Source of the DNA: Amycolatopsis palatopharyngis | GTDB taxonomy: Bacteria; Actinomycetota; Actinomycetes; Mycobacteriales; Pseudonocardiaceae | Length of the DNA: 64,000 bases | Reading direction: 5' to 3' | Assembly: GCF_003385185.1 (NCBI RefSeq) | Contig: NZ_PQHZ01000011.1 | Coordinates: 62,001-126,000 of the forward strand | In this document: positions 15,362 through 23,919 of the stretch, one piece after another | How positions within the stretch are numbered: the stretch's first letter is position 1 | How the letters are laid out: the number at the start of each line of letters is the position of its first letter | The notes under the pieces: generated by a model | The model's input: only the letters and a program-made list of their open reading frames with translations | Told to the model about the DNA's origin: nothing | Database searches by the model: none | Program-made: the position numbers and the translations under genes

Positions 15362-16269
15362 CAGGCGCTCTCCTCCGTGCCCACCGCGTCGAGGTGGGCG
15401 GTCAGCAGTTCCAGAAGTCGCGGGGGTACGGCGGGGGCGGGCGCACGGACCACGCCGTGCTCGAACACGCCTCGCCTGCGCAGAATCTCCTTGCGCAGCG
15501 CCAGTCCGATGCGGGGCTGCGCCTCGAAGTTCACCAGTGGCAGCCACGGGCTGTAGGCGGCGCGGGCGGCGGTATAGCCGCCCCGCTGCCAGGCGTCCAG
15601 TGCCGCCCGCAATCCCTCCGGATGCGAGAAGCCGGTCATCGCTCCCGCCGCACCCGCACCGAGCTCGTCCAGCAGTCCGACGCCACCCAGTCCACCGAAG
15701 ACCGGTACGTCGGTGCCCGCGGTGAGGCCGGCGATCGCGGCGGCCGTCGGCGGAGCCTCGGACTTGACGGCCACCACGAAGGGGCAGCGCTCGATCGCTG
15801 CCAGGATCTGCGCGCTGCTTAGCCGGACACCGGAGGCCTCCGGGTAGTCCTGAACCACGATGCCTGCCCCCGTGGCCTCGTGGACGTCGGTGAGGTGCCG
15901 GACCAGAACATCCGTGTCGGCGCTGTGCACCTGGACCATCAACCCGGCGAGGCTGTCACCCGTAGCCCCGCACGCTGTTTTCGCCTGTTCCACGGCGACC
16001 GCCGTGGTCCGTGCCGACACACCGACCACGAGCGGCATCGACGGCGCCTCCCCGGCAACCGTGCGTACCACGAGTTCGGCCTCGGCCGAGTCGAGTGCGG
16101 CACCCTCGCCGAACACACCGAGGACGACAAGGCCGGTAGCCGGGACATCACCGAACAGGGCCACCTCACGGCGCAACGAGCCGACGTCGACGCTCATGTC
16201 CGCCTCCCGGAACGGGGTGGCAAGGACACCCCACAGACCGTGCGCCAGGCGAGGCATGTTCTCAGGCAT
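15361..16269 (-). CDS. Dihydrodipicolinate synthase (DapA) family aldolase
   Basis: The protein has 302 residues forming one TIM barrel. Motifs: GLWGVLATPFREADMSVDVG, VLGVFGEGAALDSAEAE (the GxxGE position), QDYPEASGV (catalytic Tyr) and VVAVKSEAPP (Schiff-base Lys). The family includes N-acetylneuraminate lyase, KDG/KDX aldolases and dehydratases; true lysine biosynthesis is unlikely in this catabolic setting. It could cleave or dehydrate a 2-keto-3-deoxy sugar acid. The ATG at 16269 overlaps the stop of the upstream gene by 8 bp. An internal ATG at 16257 is also possible. Confidence 0.85.
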   Translation of the reverse strand: MPENMPRLAHGLWGVLATPFREADMSVDVGSLRREVALFGDVPATGLVVLGVFGEGAALDSAEAELVVRTVAGEAPSMPLVVGVSARTTAVAVEQAKTACGATGDSLAGLMVQVHSADTDVLVRHLTDVHEATGAGIVVQDYPEASGVRLSSAQILAAIERCPFVVAVKSEAPPTAAAIAGLTAGTDVPVFGGLGGVGLLDELGAGAAGAMTGFSHPEGLRAALDAWQRGGYTAARAAYSPWLPLVNFEAQPRIGLALRKEILRRRGVFEHGVVRAPAPAVPPRLLELLTAHLDAVGTEESA

Positions 16270-17482
16270 CGTGATTCGTGTCCTTTCGGTCGAGGGCCAG
16301 GTCAACGACGTGCTCGGCGATCGCCAACGAGGACGTGGCGGCGGGCGAGGGCGCGTTGCGGACACTCAGGACCCGTCCGCTCCTGGTCATCCGGAAGTCA
16401 TCGACGAGGGCACCGTCGCGACCCAGTGCCTGCGCCCGAACCCCGGTGGGACCGGGGACGACGTCGTCGACGGTGAGGTCGGGGACGTAGCGGCGGGCCG
16501 CGGCCACGAATCGCCGCTTGCTCACCGAGCCCAACATCTCCGCCACCCCGGTACGCCAGTGCTGGCGCGCGAACCGCCGGAATCCGGGCCAGGTAACGGC
16601 CTCGACGAGATCCCGCCGCGACACGGTCCGCCAACGGTAGCCCTCCTTGGCCAGGGCGAGGACCGCGTTGGGACCGACCATGACCTCACCGTCTACGCGG
16701 GGGGTCAGGTGCACGCCGAGGAAGGGGTACCGGGGATCGGGCACCGGATAGATCAGGCCGCGCACGAGGTCGCGCCGCTCCGGACGGAGCAGGTAGTACT
16801 CGCCACGGAAGGGGACGATGCGGGGATCGTCCTCGTCACCCGCCATCGCGGCGACGCGGTCGGCGTGCAGACCCGCACACATGATGACCTGGTCGAAGGT
16901 GTCCTCCTGGCCGTCGGTGCCCGCCAGCACCACCTCGGAGCCCGACTCCCCGATGCGGGCCACCTCGTAGCCGGTACGCACCTTGCCTCCCGCGGCGATC
17001 GCCGCGTCGGCCAAGGCTCTGGTCACACCGGGAAAGTCGACGATCGCCGTGCGCGGTGAATGGAGGCCGGCGACACCGCGCACGTGCGGCTCGATGTCGC
17101 GCACCTCTCCGGCGTCGAGCAGGCGCACATCCGGTACACCGTTGGCGACCGCGCGCTCCATGATGGCGGACAATCGCTCGCGTTCCACGTCGTCGAGCGC
17201 GACCAGCACCTTGCCGCACTCGTCGTAGGCCACCTGGTGCTGCTCGCAGAACTCCTGCAGCATCGCCACGCCGCGCCTGCACAGTCGCGCCTTGAGAGAG
17301 CCGGGCGTGTAGTAGAGACCGGCATGGGCGACCCCGCTGTTGTGCCCGGTCTGGTGCTGCGCGAGGCCGGACTCCTTTTCCAGCAGCGTCACCTCCAGGT
17401 CCGGTTCCACCTGCAGCAGACGCCGGGCTATCGCGGCGCCCAGGATCCCGCCGCCCACGACCGCCAACCGTTTCCTACTCAC
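16262..17482 (-). CDS. lhgO: L-2-hydroxyglutarate oxidase LhgO-like flavoprotein
   Basis: The protein has 406 residues and belongs to the FAD-dependent DAO family. The Rossmann motif VVGGGILGAAIARRLL is at the N-terminus, followed by LLEKESGLAQHQTGHNSGVAHAGLYYTPGS, the LhgO signature, and RGEYYLLRP, HLTPRVDGEVMVGPNAV, and SVRNAPSPAATSSLAIAEHV near the end. LhgO oxidises L-2-hydroxyglutarate to 2-oxoglutarate and feeds electrons to the respiratory chain. Here it sits between an aldolase and a CMD-like gene, so it may handle a related 2-hydroxy acid from the same pathway. It overlaps the downstream and upstream genes by 8 and 4 bp. Confidence 0.88.
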   Translation of the reverse strand: MSRKRLAVVGGGILGAAIARRLLQVEPDLEVTLLEKESGLAQHQTGHNSGVAHAGLYYTPGSLKARLCRRGVAMLQEFCEQHQVAYDECGKVLVALDDVERERLSAIMERAVANGVPDVRLLDAGEVRDIEPHVRGVAGLHSPRTAIVDFPGVTRALADAAIAAGGKVRTGYEVARIGESGSEVVLAGTDGQEDTFDQVIMCAGLHADRVAAMAGDEDDPRIVPFRGEYYLLRPERRDLVRGLIYPVPDPRYPFLGVHLTPRVDGEVMVGPNAVLALAKEGYRWRTVSRRDLVEAVTWPGFRRFARQHWRTGVAEMLGSVSKRRFVAAARRYVPDLTVDDVVPGPTGVRAQALGRDGALVDDFRMTRSGRVLSVRNAPSPAATSSLAIAEHVVDLALDRKDTNHDA

Positions 17483-18072
17483 GAACCCTCCCGGTCTTCG
17501 ACAGCCGGTGCTCCGATGTCGGCAGCGGCGAGCACGCCGGCGAGCAGCTGGTAGTAACCGACGACCGTGCAGATCTCGACAAGCCCTGAGCGGCCGTGGT
17601 GCTCGACGACCGGTTCGTACACGTCATCGCCCACCACCCGGTCCCGCAGCAGGGCGGTCGCCAATCCCAGGGCCGCCACCTCGGCGCCGGAGAGACCGGC
17701 CGGGACATCGCCGTCACGGACGGACGCGAGCTCGGCCTCGGAGACACCCACGGTTCGGGCCACCCTGCTGTGCGCGTACCACTCGTACTCGGAGTTCCAG
17801 TGCGCTGCCACCGTGCAGATCACCAGCTCGCGGACACGCGGCTCGAGCGTGCCGCCGAACCTGAGTGCGGCGCCCAGTCGCTGCACCGAGGCCCCTACGT
17901 CGGGGGCGTACAGCAAGGCGTTGAACGGGCCAAGCAGGCGCCCCTGATCGTCGGTCACCGAGAACGGACCGTTCGCGCGTGGTCCCCCGGCGATCGCCTC
18001 GTGCAGGTCGCGCTGCCCGGCCTCAAGCTGCTCGGGCGCCAGCAGCGGTAGCCGGTCGCGTCTCTCAGACAA
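17479..18072 (-). CDS. Carboxymuconolactone decarboxylase-like protein
   Basis: The protein has 197 residues and is almost entirely alpha-helical. The CMD/AhpD core is visible as GGTLEPRVRELVICTVAAHW then NSEYEWYAHSRVARTVGVSE. The CxxC pair of AhpD peroxidases is not present (only a single Cys in VICTVAA), so a thiol-peroxidase role is unlikely and a CMD-type lyase or non-catalytic role is more plausible. Similar genes often sit in aromatic and sugar-acid operons without known function. It overlaps the upstream SDR by 8 bp and the LhgO gene by 4 bp. Confidence 0.8.
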   Translation of the reverse strand: MSERRDRLPLLAPEQLEAGQRDLHEAIAGGPRANGPFSVTDDQGRLLGPFNALLYAPDVGASVQRLGAALRFGGTLEPRVRELVICTVAAHWNSEYEWYAHSRVARTVGVSEAELASVRDGDVPAGLSGAEVAALGLATALLRDRVVGDDVYEPVVEHHGRSGLVEICTVVGYYQLLAGVLAAADIGAPAVEDREGS

Positions 18073-18817
18073 GAGTCCGCCCTCCGTCGGCGTACAGGAC
18101 GTGCCCGGTCACGAAGGCGGCTTGCGGTGAGGCCAGGAAAAGCACCGGCCCGGTCAGATCCTCGACGGCGCCGAGCCTGCCTGCGGGCACCAGTGCTGTG
18201 TAGTGCTCACGCACGCCGGGCCGGTTCAGGTGCTCGCGAGTGAGGTCGGTCTCGGTGTAACCGGGTGCGACCGCATTCACGGTGACCCCGGAACCTGCCC
18301 ACTCGCGGGCCATAACCCGTACCAGCTGGTCGAGGCCGCCCTTGCTGGCGGCATAGGGCGCGTGATCCGGGTGAGCGAGCAACCCGGAGACGGACGAGAG
18401 GTAGACCTGTCGGCCGTGGCCTGCGTTGACCATCAGCCTGCCGGCTGCCCGGCCGAGCCGAAAAGCGCTCGAGAGGTTGATGTCGAGAATTCGCTGCCAA
18501 TCCCGGTCCTCCACGTCGAGAACCGGGACGCGGTTGTTCACCCCGACCGCATGGACCAGGACGTCGAGCCCGCCGAACTCGTCCACGGTCCGGCGCACCG
18601 CATCCTCGCACCCCTCGACGGTGCTCACGTCCTCGGTCATGCTCAGCGTCCGGGCATCGACGGCGGCGAGCCGCTCGGTGGAGATGTCGACAATCCCGAC
18701 GTGTGCGCCGGCATCGAGGAAGGCCGCGGCACAGGCCGCCCCGATGCCTCCCGCACCGGCCACGAGGATCCGCTGCCCCGCAAGGCCCAACCAGTCCGTC
18801 GTGCCTGCCCCCGTCAT
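18065..18817 (-). CDS. SDR family NAD(P)-dependent oxidoreductase
   Basis: The protein has 250 residues with a complete classical SDR set: GQRILVAGAGGIGAACAAAF (cofactor fold), HAVGVNN (NAG-type), SSVSGL (catalytic Ser), YAASK (catalytic Tyr and Lys) and VNAVAPGYTETDLT. The ATG at 18817 has GGAGG seven bases upstream; an adjacent GTG would add one residue. It is the first gene of a seven-gene minus-strand run reaching the MFS gene. A 4-dehydrogenase acting on a 2-keto-3-deoxy acid would fit the FAH-hydrolase downstream, but this is inference. Confidence 0.88.
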   Translation of the reverse strand: MTGAGTTDWLGLAGQRILVAGAGGIGAACAAAFLDAGAHVGIVDISTERLAAVDARTLSMTEDVSTVEGCEDAVRRTVDEFGGLDVLVHAVGVNNRVPVLDVEDRDWQRILDINLSSAFRLGRAAGRLMVNAGHGRQVYLSSVSGLLAHPDHAPYAASKGGLDQLVRVMAREWAGSGVTVNAVAPGYTETDLTREHLNRPGVREHYTALVPAGRLGAVEDLTGPVLFLASPQAAFVTGHVLYADGGRTLV

Positions 18818-18944
18818 CACAGCACCTCCGAGAATCGTCCGGTCATCAGTAGCCGCTTATCCGGGTGCACCCCGCGAAAGCCGGGAGCCGGAGATTGGGA
18901 ATCATCACCTGTCCTCGAGAGCGGTCGATTGATTGCAGTGTAGT

Positions 18945-18954
18945 ATGTAACATG
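18945..18954. promoter_or_regulatory. ATGTAACATG motif between SDR operon and GntR gene
   Basis: The divergent 176-bp region between the SDR-led operon (minus) and the GntR/FCD gene (plus) contains ATGTAACATG. The same ten bases, in reverse orientation, occur 38 bp before the enolase-superfamily gene at 22625-22634. A shared site next to a regulator gene suggests a GntR operator controlling both operons. Confidence 0.5.
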
Positions 18955-18993
18955 CGACTTTGGTCAAGGTGCGAAGGGTGAGGGGTCGAGCAC

Positions 18994-19725
18994 ATGGAGA
19001 TGATTTCCGACCGGGGTGAGAGCCTGACTTCTCAGGTGCACCGGGCGTTGCGTCAGGCGATCACCATGGGAGAGCTCGCACCCGGTAGCCTGCACTCGGT
19101 GGCCAAGCTGGCCGAGCGGCTCCAGGTCTCCAGGTCACCGGTGCGCGAGGCCCTCATCTCGCTGGCGGATCAGGGCATGGTCGCGTTCGAACGCAACCGC
19201 GGTGTGCGGATCTTGCAGACCACGGCGCACGACTTGGAGGAGGTCTTTTCGTTACGCCTGCTCCTTGAGGTCCCGGCCACCTTCCGTGCCGCACAGATCA
19301 TCACTCCCGCAGACGTCGAACGCCTCCGGGACGCCCTCGGCAGCCGCGACACCTTCGTAGGTGCGGCGACGATGCTGGCCCATCAGGAGATGGACTCCGG
19401 ATTCCACCGGGTGATTCTCGAGGCCACGGGGAACCGGCGCCTTGTGGGCGTCGTGGACAACCTGTGGTCCCACCAGAAGATGCGTGGCGTCACCTCCGCC
19501 GGACGCACCCGTCAGCTCGCCGACATCCACCGCGAGCACGAGGCGGTGTTCGAGCGGATCGAGGCGGGCGACGCCCTCGGTGCGGCGACCGCCATGCGCG
19601 AGCACCTCAGCCACTCCGCGAGCCTGCTGCTGGCTCAGGAAACCGGAGACTCCGCAGAGTCCGCCGACGATATGCTGCCGTGGCTGGACGTCTTCGCGGC
19701 ACTCCAGGTTCCCGGATACTCTTGA
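18994..19725 (+). CDS. GntR family regulator, FCD (FadR) subgroup
   Basis: The protein has 243 residues. The GntR winged helix (about residues 8-75) has SLTSQVHRALRQAITMGELA and KLAERLQVSRSPVREALISL. The all-helical FCD domain (about 85-215) has the metal/ligand residues in HQEMDSGFHRVILEATGN and DIHREHEAVFERIEAGD. FCD regulators typically bind carboxylates. The gene is divergent from the SDR-LhgO-FAH operon and convergent with the IlvD gene (ends 34 bp apart). It most likely represses the flanking sugar-acid genes. Confidence 0.9.
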   Translation: MEMISDRGESLTSQVHRALRQAITMGELAPGSLHSVAKLAERLQVSRSPVREALISLADQGMVAFERNRGVRILQTTAHDLEEVFSLRLLLEVPATFRAAQIITPADVERLRDALGSRDTFVGAATMLAHQEMDSGFHRVILEATGNRRLVGVVDNLWSHQKMRGVTSAGRTRQLADIHREHEAVFERIEAGDALGAATAMREHLSHSASLLLAQETGDSAESADDMLPWLDVFAALQVPGYS

Positions 19726-19759
19726 GCGAGCATCGCCGGCTGAGCGAAGCGGCGACGGT

Positions 19760-21454
19760 TCACAGGAAATCCAGGTCGGCTCCAAGGCTCGCCGGGAGCA
19801 CAGTCTCGGCATACAGGCGTCGCCATCCTCGTACGGGCAGCTCCGGCGCTCGCCACAACTCGCGGCGACGCCCCAGTTCTTCCGCATCGACCAGGAGGTC
19901 CACGCGCCGGGCAGGCACGTCCAGCCGAACCCGGTCACCGTCGCGGACCAGGCCGAGTGGCCCACCTACCGCGCTCTCCGGGGTGCAGTGCAGTACGACC
20001 GTTCCGTAGGAGGTCCCGCTCATCCGTGCGTCGGAGACCCGAACCATGTCCCGCACACCTGCGGCGGCGAGTCGCTTGGGAATCGGAAGCGAGCCTGCCT
20101 CGGGCATTCCGGCGGCGACCGGACCCGCATTGCGCAGGACCAGCACGTGATCCTCGCTCACGTCGAGATCCGGGTCGGCGAGCCGTCGGGCGGCATCCTC
20201 CGGTGAGTCGAACACGAGCGCCGGGCCCTCGTGTGTCAACAGCTCCGGCGACGCGGCAGAAGCCTTGATCACGGCGCCGCCCGGTGCCAGCGACCCACGC
20301 AGCACCGCAAGCGCCCCAGGCGGGCCCAGTGGATTCCCGGTCGTCCTGATGACGTCCTGCCAGCCGGCAGGTGGCGCCACGTCAGCCAACTGCTCACCGA
20401 GTGGTCGGCCCGCGACACCCACGTGGTCGATGTGCAAGACGGCCTCGAGGCTCTTGAGCAGGACGCGAACTCCGCCTGCCCGGTGAAAGTCCTCCATGTA
20501 GCGAGTGCCGGAGGGTTTGAGGTCCACGAGCAGCGGCGTCTCTCGGGAGACCCGGTCGAAGTCGTCGAGCGTGAGTGCCACACGTGCGCGCCGGGCCACA
20601 GCGAGCAGGTGCACGACCGCGTTGGTCGAACCACCGAGGGCAGCCAGCACGTGGAGGGCGTTCTCGAAGGCCTCCGCCGTGAGGATGTCGCGCGGCAGAA
20701 CGGGTTCCCGCGCCAGCTCCACGGCCCGGTGTCCGGTGGCGGTACCGTGACGGAGCCGCTCTCCACTCGGCGAGGGCGGGGTGGCTCCACCGGGCAGCAT
20801 CATGCCCAGCGCTTCGGTCACCGAGGCCATCGTGGAAGCCGTCCCCATGACCATGCAGGTACCCGACGTGCTGGCGAGATTGACCTCGACGTCACCGATC
20901 TCGTCCTCGTTCAGGTCCCCTGCACGGTAACGCGCCCAAAACCGGCGGCAGTCGGTGCAGGCGCCGAGACGCTCCCCCCGCCAGGAGCTGGTCAGCATGG
21001 GGCCGACCACGTCGAGGATCACCGGGATGTCGGAGACGGCCGCGGCCATCAGCTGGGCAGGCACCGTTTTGTCGCATCCGCCCAGGAGGACCGCTGCGTC
21101 CATCGGCTGGGCGCGGATCAGCTCTTCGGTCTCCATCGCGAGCATATTGCGGTAGAGCATGGCCGTGGGGTTGAGGAAGCTCTCCCCCAGGCTCGTCGTC
21201 GGGAACACGAACGGGATACCACCCGCGGCGAGCACCCCACGCTTCACGTTCTCCACCAGTTCGCCCATTTGCCGGTGACAGGGGTTGTAATCCGAGCTGA
21301 GGTCGGCGATCCCGACAACGGGGCGCGACAGCTCCTCCGTGCCGTATCCCGCGGCCGCGAGGAACGCGTTGCGCAGGAAACGACTGAACCCGGCGTCGCC
21401 GTAGGAGACCAGGTTCCGGGACATGCCGTGGGCACTCATGTCCTGGGTGCTCAC
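19760..21454 (-). CDS. IlvD/Edd family dehydratase (sugar-acid dehydratase type)
   Basis: The protein has 564 residues. The three iron-sulfur cysteines of the family are visible: [29 protein letters not shown] and [19 protein letters not shown]. Further matches include [37 protein letters not shown] and [17 protein letters not shown]. Besides dihydroxy-acid dehydratase the family includes L-arabinonate, D-xylonate and gluconate dehydratases, and the catabolic setting favours one of these. The GTG start at 21454 overlaps the upstream enolase-superfamily gene by GTGA, so two dehydratases of different folds are translated together. Confidence 0.88.
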   Translation of the reverse strand: MSTQDMSAHGMSRNLVSYGDAGFSRFLRNAFLAAAGYGTEELSRPVVGIADLSSDYNPCHRQMGELVENVKRGVLAAGGIPFVFPTTSLGESFLNPTAMLYRNMLAMETEELIRAQPMDAAVLLGGCDKTVPAQLMAAAVSDIPVILDVVGPMLTSSWRGERLGACTDCRRFWARYRAGDLNEDEIGDVEVNLASTSGTCMVMGTASTMASVTEALGMMLPGGATPPSPSGERLRHGTATGHRAVELAREPVLPRDILTAEAFENALHVLAALGGSTNAVVHLLAVARRARVALTLDDFDRVSRETPLLVDLKPSGTRYMEDFHRAGGVRVLLKSLEAVLHIDHVGVAGRPLGEQLADVAPPAGWQDVIRTTGNPLGPPGALAVLRGSLAPGGAVIKASAASPELLTHEGPALVFDSPEDAARRLADPDLDVSEDHVLVLRNAGPVAAGMPEAGSLPIPKRLAAAGVRDMVRVSDARMSGTSYGTVVLHCTPESAVGGPLGLVRDGDRVRLDVPARRVDLLVDAEELGRRRELWRAPELPVRGWRRLYAETVLPASLGADLDFL

Positions 21455-22587
21455 GGGTTGACGGCAAAGTGCCGGACGGCGTCGTCGTCAAGCTCGATCC
21501 CGATCCCGGGACGGTCGGGCATGGTCACATATCCGTCCATAGTGGACAGTCGGGTGTCCTCCCGCACAAGCCGTTCGAAGTTGAAGATGTCCTTCTCCAG
21601 TGAGAAGTATTCGATGGTCATGCAGCCGGGCGTCGCGGCGGCGAGGTGCACGTGCAGGTTCGCATGCCAGTGCGGCGCAACCGGCACGGAGAAGACCTCC
21701 GCCGCGTGGGCGACCCTCATCCACTCGGTCACCCCGCCAAGTACGCCGGCATCCGGCTGGAGAATATCGGCCGCACGGCGCTGGAGCAGATCACGAAAAT
21801 CCCAGCGAGTCTGGTGTACCTCGCCGGTCGCGATCGGACTCTGCACCGAGTCGACGAGCCGGGCATGCCCCTCGACGTCCTCAGGGGACAGTGGCTCCTC
21901 CACCCACCAGAGTCCCGTGACGCCCGCGGCTTCCTCAAAGGCACGGATCGCCCGGCGTGCCTCCGTGGCAGTGCGATACGCGTTGTTGCAGTCGAGCGCC
22001 AACCGGCCGTCAGCCCCGAGCGCGGCGACCGCCGCGGCCACGCGCTCGGCGTCCTCATGGACCGCCAGCCCGCCCACCTTGATCTTGTGGTCACGGAACC
22101 CCTGCTTGCGATTGCCCTCGATCTCCCGTGCCACCGCGTCGGCCCACGGACCTTCGTCGGGCCGGTAGTATCCGCCGGACGCGTAGGCAGGCAACGGCTT
22201 GCGGCTGCCGCCGAGCAGTACTCCCAGCGGCAGTTTCCGGCGCTTCGCCGAGAGGTCCCACAGCGCGATGTCGACGGCCGACAGTGCCCGGATCACGATG
22301 CCCCTGCGCCCTGTCAGCAGTGCGTCCTGGTACATCTGCTCCCAGAGCGCGGCGATGTCGTCGGGATCGGCGCCGGTCAGTATGGGGGCGAGCAGGTCGT
22401 GCACCGCCTGCACCGCAACGGTGCCGCCTGCGGTGCCGACGTAGGCGTAACCGAGTCCCCGCTCACCGTCCTCGGTCTCGAGGTGGACGAGTAGGTAGTC
22501 ACGACGACCGAGAACCCTTGTCGACATGCGTGTCGGCTTGCTCACCGGAACCGACGCGGCCCGCGCCCACACTCGTGCTATCGCCAT
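21451..22587 (-). CDS. Mandelate racemase / muconate lactonizing enzyme family dehydratase
   Basis: The protein has 378 residues. Enolase-superfamily features are complete: capping domain, KIK catalytic lysine pair in RDHKIKVGG (about residues 168-172), metal ligands in LALDCNN, WWVEEPLSP and SPIATGEVH, then VAPHWHANLHVHLAA with the candidate catalytic His. This matches the mandelate-racemase subgroup, whose members dehydrate acid sugars such as L-fuconate, L-rhamnonate or galactarate. The ATG at 22587 was chosen because upstream codons overlap the ATGTAACATG operator and do not resemble the family. First gene of a two-gene operon with IlvD. Confidence 0.87.
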   Translation of the reverse strand: MAIARVWARAASVPVSKPTRMSTRVLGRRDYLLVHLETEDGERGLGYAYVGTAGGTVAVQAVHDLLAPILTGADPDDIAALWEQMYQDALLTGRRGIVIRALSAVDIALWDLSAKRRKLPLGVLLGGSRKPLPAYASGGYYRPDEGPWADAVAREIEGNRKQGFRDHKIKVGGLAVHEDAERVAAAVAALGADGRLALDCNNAYRTATEARRAIRAFEEAAGVTGLWWVEEPLSPEDVEGHARLVDSVQSPIATGEVHQTRWDFRDLLQRRAADILQPDAGVLGGVTEWMRVAHAAEVFSVPVAPHWHANLHVHLAAATPGCMTIEYFSLEKDIFNFERLVREDTRLSTMDGYVTMPDRPGIGIELDDDAVRHFAVNP

Positions 22588-22624
22588 GACTTGTTCCCGC
22601 CTTCGCACTAGGGAGTCGTTGCAA

Positions 22625-22634
22625 CATGTTACAT
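22625..22634. promoter_or_regulatory. CATGTTACAT motif upstream of dehydratase operon
   Basis: CATGTTACAT here is the reverse complement of the ATGTAACATG at 18945-18954. It is embedded in the longer symmetric stretch ACATGTTACATGT and lies 38 bp before the ATG of the enolase-superfamily gene. It is probably a second operator for the GntR/FCD regulator at 18994-19725. Confidence 0.5.
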
Positions 22635-22713
22635 GTGATGGGCCCCAAGAAAGATCCTTCGCCCTACCCCATGGCTCCCCCAGTGCTCCCAGCACGAGTC
22701 ACTGGGTACACCC

Positions 22714-23877
22714 CTACTGTGGATCGATCTGCGTCTCCGAGAACCCCAGTTCGCGCAACACCTCGGCGGTGTCCGCACCGGCTCCGCGTGGTGGCGTCCG
22801 GACTGAACCCGGCGTGCGCCGGAGCTTCACCGGGATTCCGACACCGGTGTAACCCTCAAGTCGCACGACCATATCGCGGTGCAGCACCTGCGGGTCGGTC
22901 AACGTCTCGCGGACATCGTGCACAGGCCCCGCCGGCACGCCACGCGCGAGCAGGGCCTTGCCGAGATCCTCACGACCCCATCCGCACACGATCGGCTCGA
23001 GGATGGCGCGCAATTCGTCACGCTGCACGACGCGTCCTGCGTTCGTCTCGAACCGCGAGTCCTCGGCGAGGTCGGGACGGCCCAGGACGCCCACTAGTTC
23101 CCGAAACTGACGATCGTTGCCCACGGCAAGGAAGATCGGGCCGTCGGAACACGAAAACGTGTCGTACGGCGCGATCGTCGGGTGCGCCGAGCCGGAGCGG
23201 GCGGGCACAGTGCCGTCGGCGAACCACGTCGCCGTGTGCGGGTGCAGCATCGCCACCGCGGTGTCCAACAGTGCGCAGTCCACCAGCTGACCACGTCCCG
23301 ATGCGTGCCGCTCGTTGAGTGCCAGCAGGATTCCCGAGAAGGCGAAGATCCCGGTGACCATGTCGACCATCGGCACGCCCACACGCAACGGGCCACCGTC
23401 CGGTTCCCCGTTGATGCTCATCAGACCGCCGTAGGCCTGCAGCACCGCATCGTATCCGGGCGCGCCCCCCATCGGGCCGTCGACGCCGAACCCGGTGATT
23501 CGGGCGTGGATCAGCCGTGGACAGTGTGCTGCGAGGTATTCGTCGTCGAATCCCCATTTCGCCAGCGTGCCCGCCTTGAAGTTCTCGACCAGCACGTCGG
23601 CTTCGCCAAGGAGCCGGCGAATCGCCTCCCTGCCCAGCTCCGAATGCAGGTCGAGCACGACGTTGCGCTTGTTGCGGTTGAGCCCCGTGAAGTAGGCGCT
23701 CGTTCCCTCCTGTATGAACGGCGGCCCCCATCCTCGGGTCTCGTCTCCGCCGGGCGGCTCAACCTTGAGCACCTCGGCGCCGTGGTCAGCCAGCATCTGC
23801 GTGCACAACGGGCCCGCCAGGACCCGCGACAGGTCCAGGACGCGCACCCCTGCGAGCGCGCCACCTTCAGTCGACAT
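22714..23877 (-). CDS. CaiB/BaiF family CoA-transferase
   Basis: The protein has 387 residues. It begins LAGVRVLDLSRVLAGPLCTQ and MLADHGAEVLKVEPPGGDET, with GLNRNKRNVVLDLHSELGRE, VENFKAGTLAKWGFDDEYL (the conserved Asp region lies in this area) and PGYDAVLQAYGGLMS. Family III CoA-transferases move CoA between carboxylic acids, typically from succinyl- or acetyl-CoA. It is followed upstream by an acyl-CoA dehydrogenase 42 bp away and a ThDP enzyme, suggesting activation of an acid then oxidation of its CoA ester. Confidence 0.9.
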   Translation of the reverse strand: MSTEGGALAGVRVLDLSRVLAGPLCTQMLADHGAEVLKVEPPGGDETRGWGPPFIQEGTSAYFTGLNRNKRNVVLDLHSELGREAIRRLLGEADVLVENFKAGTLAKWGFDDEYLAAHCPRLIHARITGFGVDGPMGGAPGYDAVLQAYGGLMSINGEPDGGPLRVGVPMVDMVTGIFAFSGILLALNERHASGRGQLVDCALLDTAVAMLHPHTATWFADGTVPARSGSAHPTIAPYDTFSCSDGPIFLAVGNDRQFRELVGVLGRPDLAEDSRFETNAGRVVQRDELRAILEPIVCGWGREDLGKALLARGVPAGPVHDVRETLTDPQVLHRDMVVRLEGYTGVGIPVKLRRTPGSVRTPPRGAGADTAEVLRELGFSETQIDPQ

Positions 23878-23919
23878 CCAGCCCTCTCAGTGTCCGTTTG
23901 AGAACGTGCGCCACGCACC

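Noticed and set aside
14588-15547. Longer SDR start at 15547
   Set aside because: The extra residues are antisense-like Arg/Ala repeats inside the aldolase gene. The TGATG junction at 15361 gives a normal SDR N-terminus.
20231-22168. A 645-codon plus-strand open frame opposite the IlvD and enolase-superfamily genes
   Set aside because: It is antisense to two well-supported enzymes with intact motifs. Its composition (His, Arg, Gly rich, no domain) is that of a GC-rich shadow frame.
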